From: Methanomicrobiaceae archaeon
GTDB taxonomy: Archaea; Halobacteriota; Methanomicrobia; Methanomicrobiales; Methanomicrobiaceae
Length of the DNA stretch: 64,000 bases
Direction of reading: 5' to 3'
NCBI GenBank assembly: GCA_029762625.1
Contig: JARVGI010000002.1
Location: forward strand, 64,772 to 128,771
The position numbers were made by a program, and so were the translations under genes. Every line of letters begins with the position of its first letter. The stretch's first letter is position 1. Of the stretch, positions 61,985 through 64,000 are shown piece by piece. A model generated the notes under the pieces. It worked only from the letters and a program-made list of their open reading frames with translations, made no database searches and had not been told where the DNA came from.

Positions 61985-62902
61985 TCACCGGGAGGGATGG
62001 CCTTCGGCGTTCAGCTCCCGTTGTGCCTGCGCAAGAAGGGCTTTCTTTTCTTCGTCGACCGGAGGAAAGGTGAGATCGAGCGACCGGATGGTGCTCGTGA
62101 GGATGGTTGCCACCGCGGTGCGGGCGATCCACTTGCGGTCGGCGGGAATCACGTACCAGGGCGCCCATTCCGTGCTCGTCGCGCCGATGGCCTCTTCATA
62201 TGCCGCCATGTACGCATCCCAGAAGCGGCGTCCCCTCAGGTCGGAGGCGGAAAACTTCCACTGCTTTTCCGGGTCGGTGAGCCGCTCCATGAACCGCTCT
62301 TTCTGCTCTTCTCTCGATATGTGCAGGAAAAATTTCAGGATTACGACGCCGTTTCTCACCAGGTAGCGCTCGAGCATTGCGATATCCTCGTAGCGCTGGT
62401 TCCAGAAGGCCGCGTCGATACGCAATCCGGGGGGGAGCTTGTGCCGGTCCAGCAGGCCGGGGTGCACCCGCGCCGCGGTTACGTCCTCGTAGTAGGAACG
62501 GTTGAAGATCCCGATCATGCCCCGCTCGGGGAGCACCTGCACGTAGCGCCAGAGGTAGGTGTGGTCGAGTTCCATGGTGGAGGGCTCCTTGAAGCTCCAG
62601 ACCCTGCATCCCTGGGGGTTCACGCCGGTCATGACGTGTTTGATGGTGCCGTCTTTGCCCCCGGCATCCATCGCCTGGAGAATGATAAGCACGGAGTAGC
62701 GGTCGCCTGCCCAGAGCAGCTCCTGCGCCTCTGCCAGTTCACGCCGGTTTCTCTCCAGGAGTATCTCTGCCTGCCGTTTCAGGACCTTCTTCTCGAGCTC
62801 CTTCATCTCGCCGGTTTTTGGAAGGGTCGTGGGCATTTCCCGCAGGCTGACCCGGCTCCCTGCGGGAACTTTCAGCGTTGCAACGCTCTCCCTCGTGAAC
62901 AT
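61985..62902 (-). CDS. ppk2: Polyphosphate kinase 2
   Basis: 305 aa PPK2-family kinase transferring phosphate between polyphosphate and nucleotides. Walker A LQAMDAGGKDGTIKHVM, lid region FNRSYYEDVTAARVHP, HISREEQKERFMERLTDPEK, YVIPADRKWIARTAVATI. ATG 62902 with GGAGAGAAAAGAGC upstream; the longer frame is unsupported. With the membrane pyrophosphatase it points to active (poly)phosphate energy use. Confidence 0.93.
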   Translation of the reverse strand: MFTRESVATLKVPAGSRVSLREMPTTLPKTGEMKELEKKVLKRQAEILLERNRRELAEAQELLWAGDRYSVLIILQAMDAGGKDGTIKHVMTGVNPQGCRVWSFKEPSTMELDHTYLWRYVQVLPERGMIGIFNRSYYEDVTAARVHPGLLDRHKLPPGLRIDAAFWNQRYEDIAMLERYLVRNGVVILKFFLHISREEQKERFMERLTDPEKQWKFSASDLRGRRFWDAYMAAYEEAIGATSTEWAPWYVIPADRKWIARTAVATILTSTIRSLDLTFPPVDEEKKALLAQAQRELNAEGHPSR

Positions 62903-63109
62903 GCTCTTTTCTCTCCACCGTGATTGCCCGGAAAAAGGCACGACCCTGCATCAGGCGGGATATTCGGGAGGTCCGCGGGCGGCGCCCGCATGATGACGCA
63001 TATCGGCTCGCCGGTGCCCGCCATCCGGAAAGCGGGGGGATGGGTGTTTTCTGTGTCATTGCTATCCCCTTCTTGCCCGCACTGCCACTCGCCCATGATG
63101 TTCGTGCCT

Positions 63110-63673
63110 TTATATGCCGATGGGGAGGATCAGGCTATTTTCCCTCTCCTCCTCTTTTTGTTCGGCGATATCCAGCGCGGTGAGGAATTTCGATTCCAGC
63201 ATGAGAAGGGATTCGGGCACCACCAGGCCCTGGGCGAGGAGGATGCCGCCGACATCCCTGAGACCCTCCATCAAGCGTGCAGCCCAGACATGTTCGATGA
63301 GAATCAGTGCTGCTGCGCTCTCCGGCGGTATTGTATGGACGATGGTTCGTATCTCAGTCGCCGAAAGCCCGAAATCATGCTGGATATCGGGGCATTGTGC
63401 GCTGCCCGGGCCACCGGGGCACACCTTTCTGACACGGTCGCCGAGGCCGAGGAGGTCCCCGATCAGCGTGGCATACGGCATCGCCGCCTCTTCACTGAGC
63501 TCGCGGGCGTCAAGCTCGGAGATCGTACCCTCTGCATCCTTGCGGATGAAGAGCAGATCGATCAAACGGATAATTCTCCTCTCCCGGATAACGCGCAATT
63601 TCCTGAGGATACTGGCGTAAAATTCCGGTTCTGTAAATCCAATGACGATCATCTGTATCGGACCGAATACCAT
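63110..63673 (-). CDS. DUF6325/DUF1269-like protein
   Basis: 187 aa. IVIGFTEPEFYASILRKLRV, RIIRLIDLLFIRKDAEGTIS, and ESAAALILIEHVWAARLMEG, DVGGILLAQGLVVPESLL match the pattern of these membrane-associated proteins of unknown function. Most relatives are a little shorter; here a Cys-containing loop (KVCPGGPGSAQCPDIQHDFG) is inserted. ATG 63673, with an internal ATG at 63652. Confidence 0.75.
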   Translation of the reverse strand: MVFGPIQMIVIGFTEPEFYASILRKLRVIRERRIIRLIDLLFIRKDAEGTISELDARELSEEAAMPYATLIGDLLGLGDRVRKVCPGGPGSAQCPDIQHDFGLSATEIRTIVHTIPPESAAALILIEHVWAARLMEGLRDVGGILLAQGLVVPESLLMLESKFLTALDIAEQKEEERENSLILPIGI

Positions 63674-64000
63674 GATTCACCCACTCCCTGTGCTTCTTGC
63701 ATCCTCAATTTGTTCGAAATTGCAACCCGTATCGCCTGCAATAGCAGCATTCTTCTCATTTGCGGCCTGCATGGTGCTACCTGCCAGGCGATTTCTGCGG
63801 ATGGTCATCCTCTCAGTCGCCGCACGTCTGTTTCAATCCCTGCATCGTTGGGTGGAGATGCCCGTTCCGGGGTGCACGTTCGCTCGTGAAATTCCCCGGG
63901 AAAAATGCTCAGATCGGTGAGGGAGAGAGGGCGCCCGTGGGAGGGATTTTATCTATCCCGATATATAATATTTTTCACCCCGCTGCTTTTTCCTGTTCGC
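63674..64000. other. Intergenic region at the right edge
   Basis: No supported gene. Ends with GATATATAATATTTTT (63957-63975), a strong TATA-like stretch that may serve a gene beyond the window; GGGATTTTATCTATCCC nearby is a short inverted repeat. Confidence 0.45.

Noticed and set aside
1-64000. tRNA, rRNA, CRISPR arrays, insertion sequences
   Set aside because: Looked for T-loop-like motifs, regular direct repeats with spacers, transposase motifs and terminal inverted repeats by eye; none convincing. A tRNAscan/CRISPR search would be decisive.

Overview
This window is a stretch of a GC-rich euryarchaeal chromosome, most likely a methanogen of the class Methanomicrobia (Methanomicrobiales-like). 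The support is archaeal information processing (family D DNA polymerase small subunit, Orc1/Cdc6, Hel308, Rio1 kinase, KEOPS Cgi121, aEF-1beta, Tsr3), methanogen cofactor genes (CofH for F420, a MfnE-like kinase for methanofuran, CbiB for corrinoids), an archaeal type II GAPDH, and many multi-PAS/GAF signalling proteins. No rRNA, tRNA, CRISPR array, phage or insertion sequence was recognised. Start codons are a mix of ATG and GTG, many genes have GGAGG/GGTG ribosome binding sites, and several others look leaderless.

Layout. 0-8.4 kb: 3' part of recQ, cofH with an archaeal signal peptidase, DNA polymerase II small subunit, membrane pyrophosphatase and phosphoglycerate mutase. 8.4-11.6 kb: a stand-alone RNase III-like domain, cyclophilin, a membrane protein, a single-domain response regulator and a duplicated winged-helix protein. 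11.7-15.8 kb: a compact minus-strand run purA, Trm112-like, membrane protein, cbiB, pdxS, pdxT, most members overlapping or nearly so. 15.8-19.8 kb: the probable replication-origin district. An orc1-Lrp-aminotransferase operon lies between two intergenic regions that both carry origin-recognition-box (ORB) like repeats. 19.8-26.5 kb: moaB, KEOPS Cgi121, hel308, and a tyrS-rio1-KH-protein translation/ribosome cluster, then GAPDH. 26.7-32.6 kb: a UbiA prenyltransferase, small membrane proteins, a C_GCAxxG_C_C protein, a DUF72 protein, a decayed YdeI-family pseudogene, a four-gene ABC-transporter/regulator cassette with an operator-like inverted repeat, and an RRM protein.

32.9-37.6 kb is an accessory cell-surface block: a DUF333 plus chagasin-like protease-inhibitor fusion, a double-META lipoprotein, a large NHL/IPT surface protein, and a frameshifted HEAT-repeat gene. 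37.6-51.1 kb mixes signalling (five-PAS hybrid kinase, PAS/GAF kinase, HTH-PAS regulator, ArsR regulator) with an alpha-glucan phosphorylase, an AI-2E family membrane protein, Tsr3 and a two-domain nucleoside deoxyribosyltransferase-like fusion. 51.1-58.4 kb: an ACT-ACT-metallo-beta-lactamase fusion overlapping a methyltransferase, an AT-rich gap, a DASS-type anion transporter, a divergent OB-fold/winged-helix pair around a perfect palindrome, and a secreted phospholipase D-like protein. 58.4-63.7 kb: the mfnE-zinc ribbon-aEF-1beta cluster, malate dehydrogenase, a zinc-ribbon/Rossmann protein of unknown role, polyphosphate kinase 2 and a DUF6325-type protein.

The most valuable observation is the origin-like architecture around orc1: inverted ORB-like elements directly upstream of the gene, and a second ORB-bearing AT-rich region downstream of its operon. 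Other points for follow-up are the RNase III-like protein lacking a usually conserved active-site Glu, the domain fusions, the two decayed genes and several operator-like palindromes.
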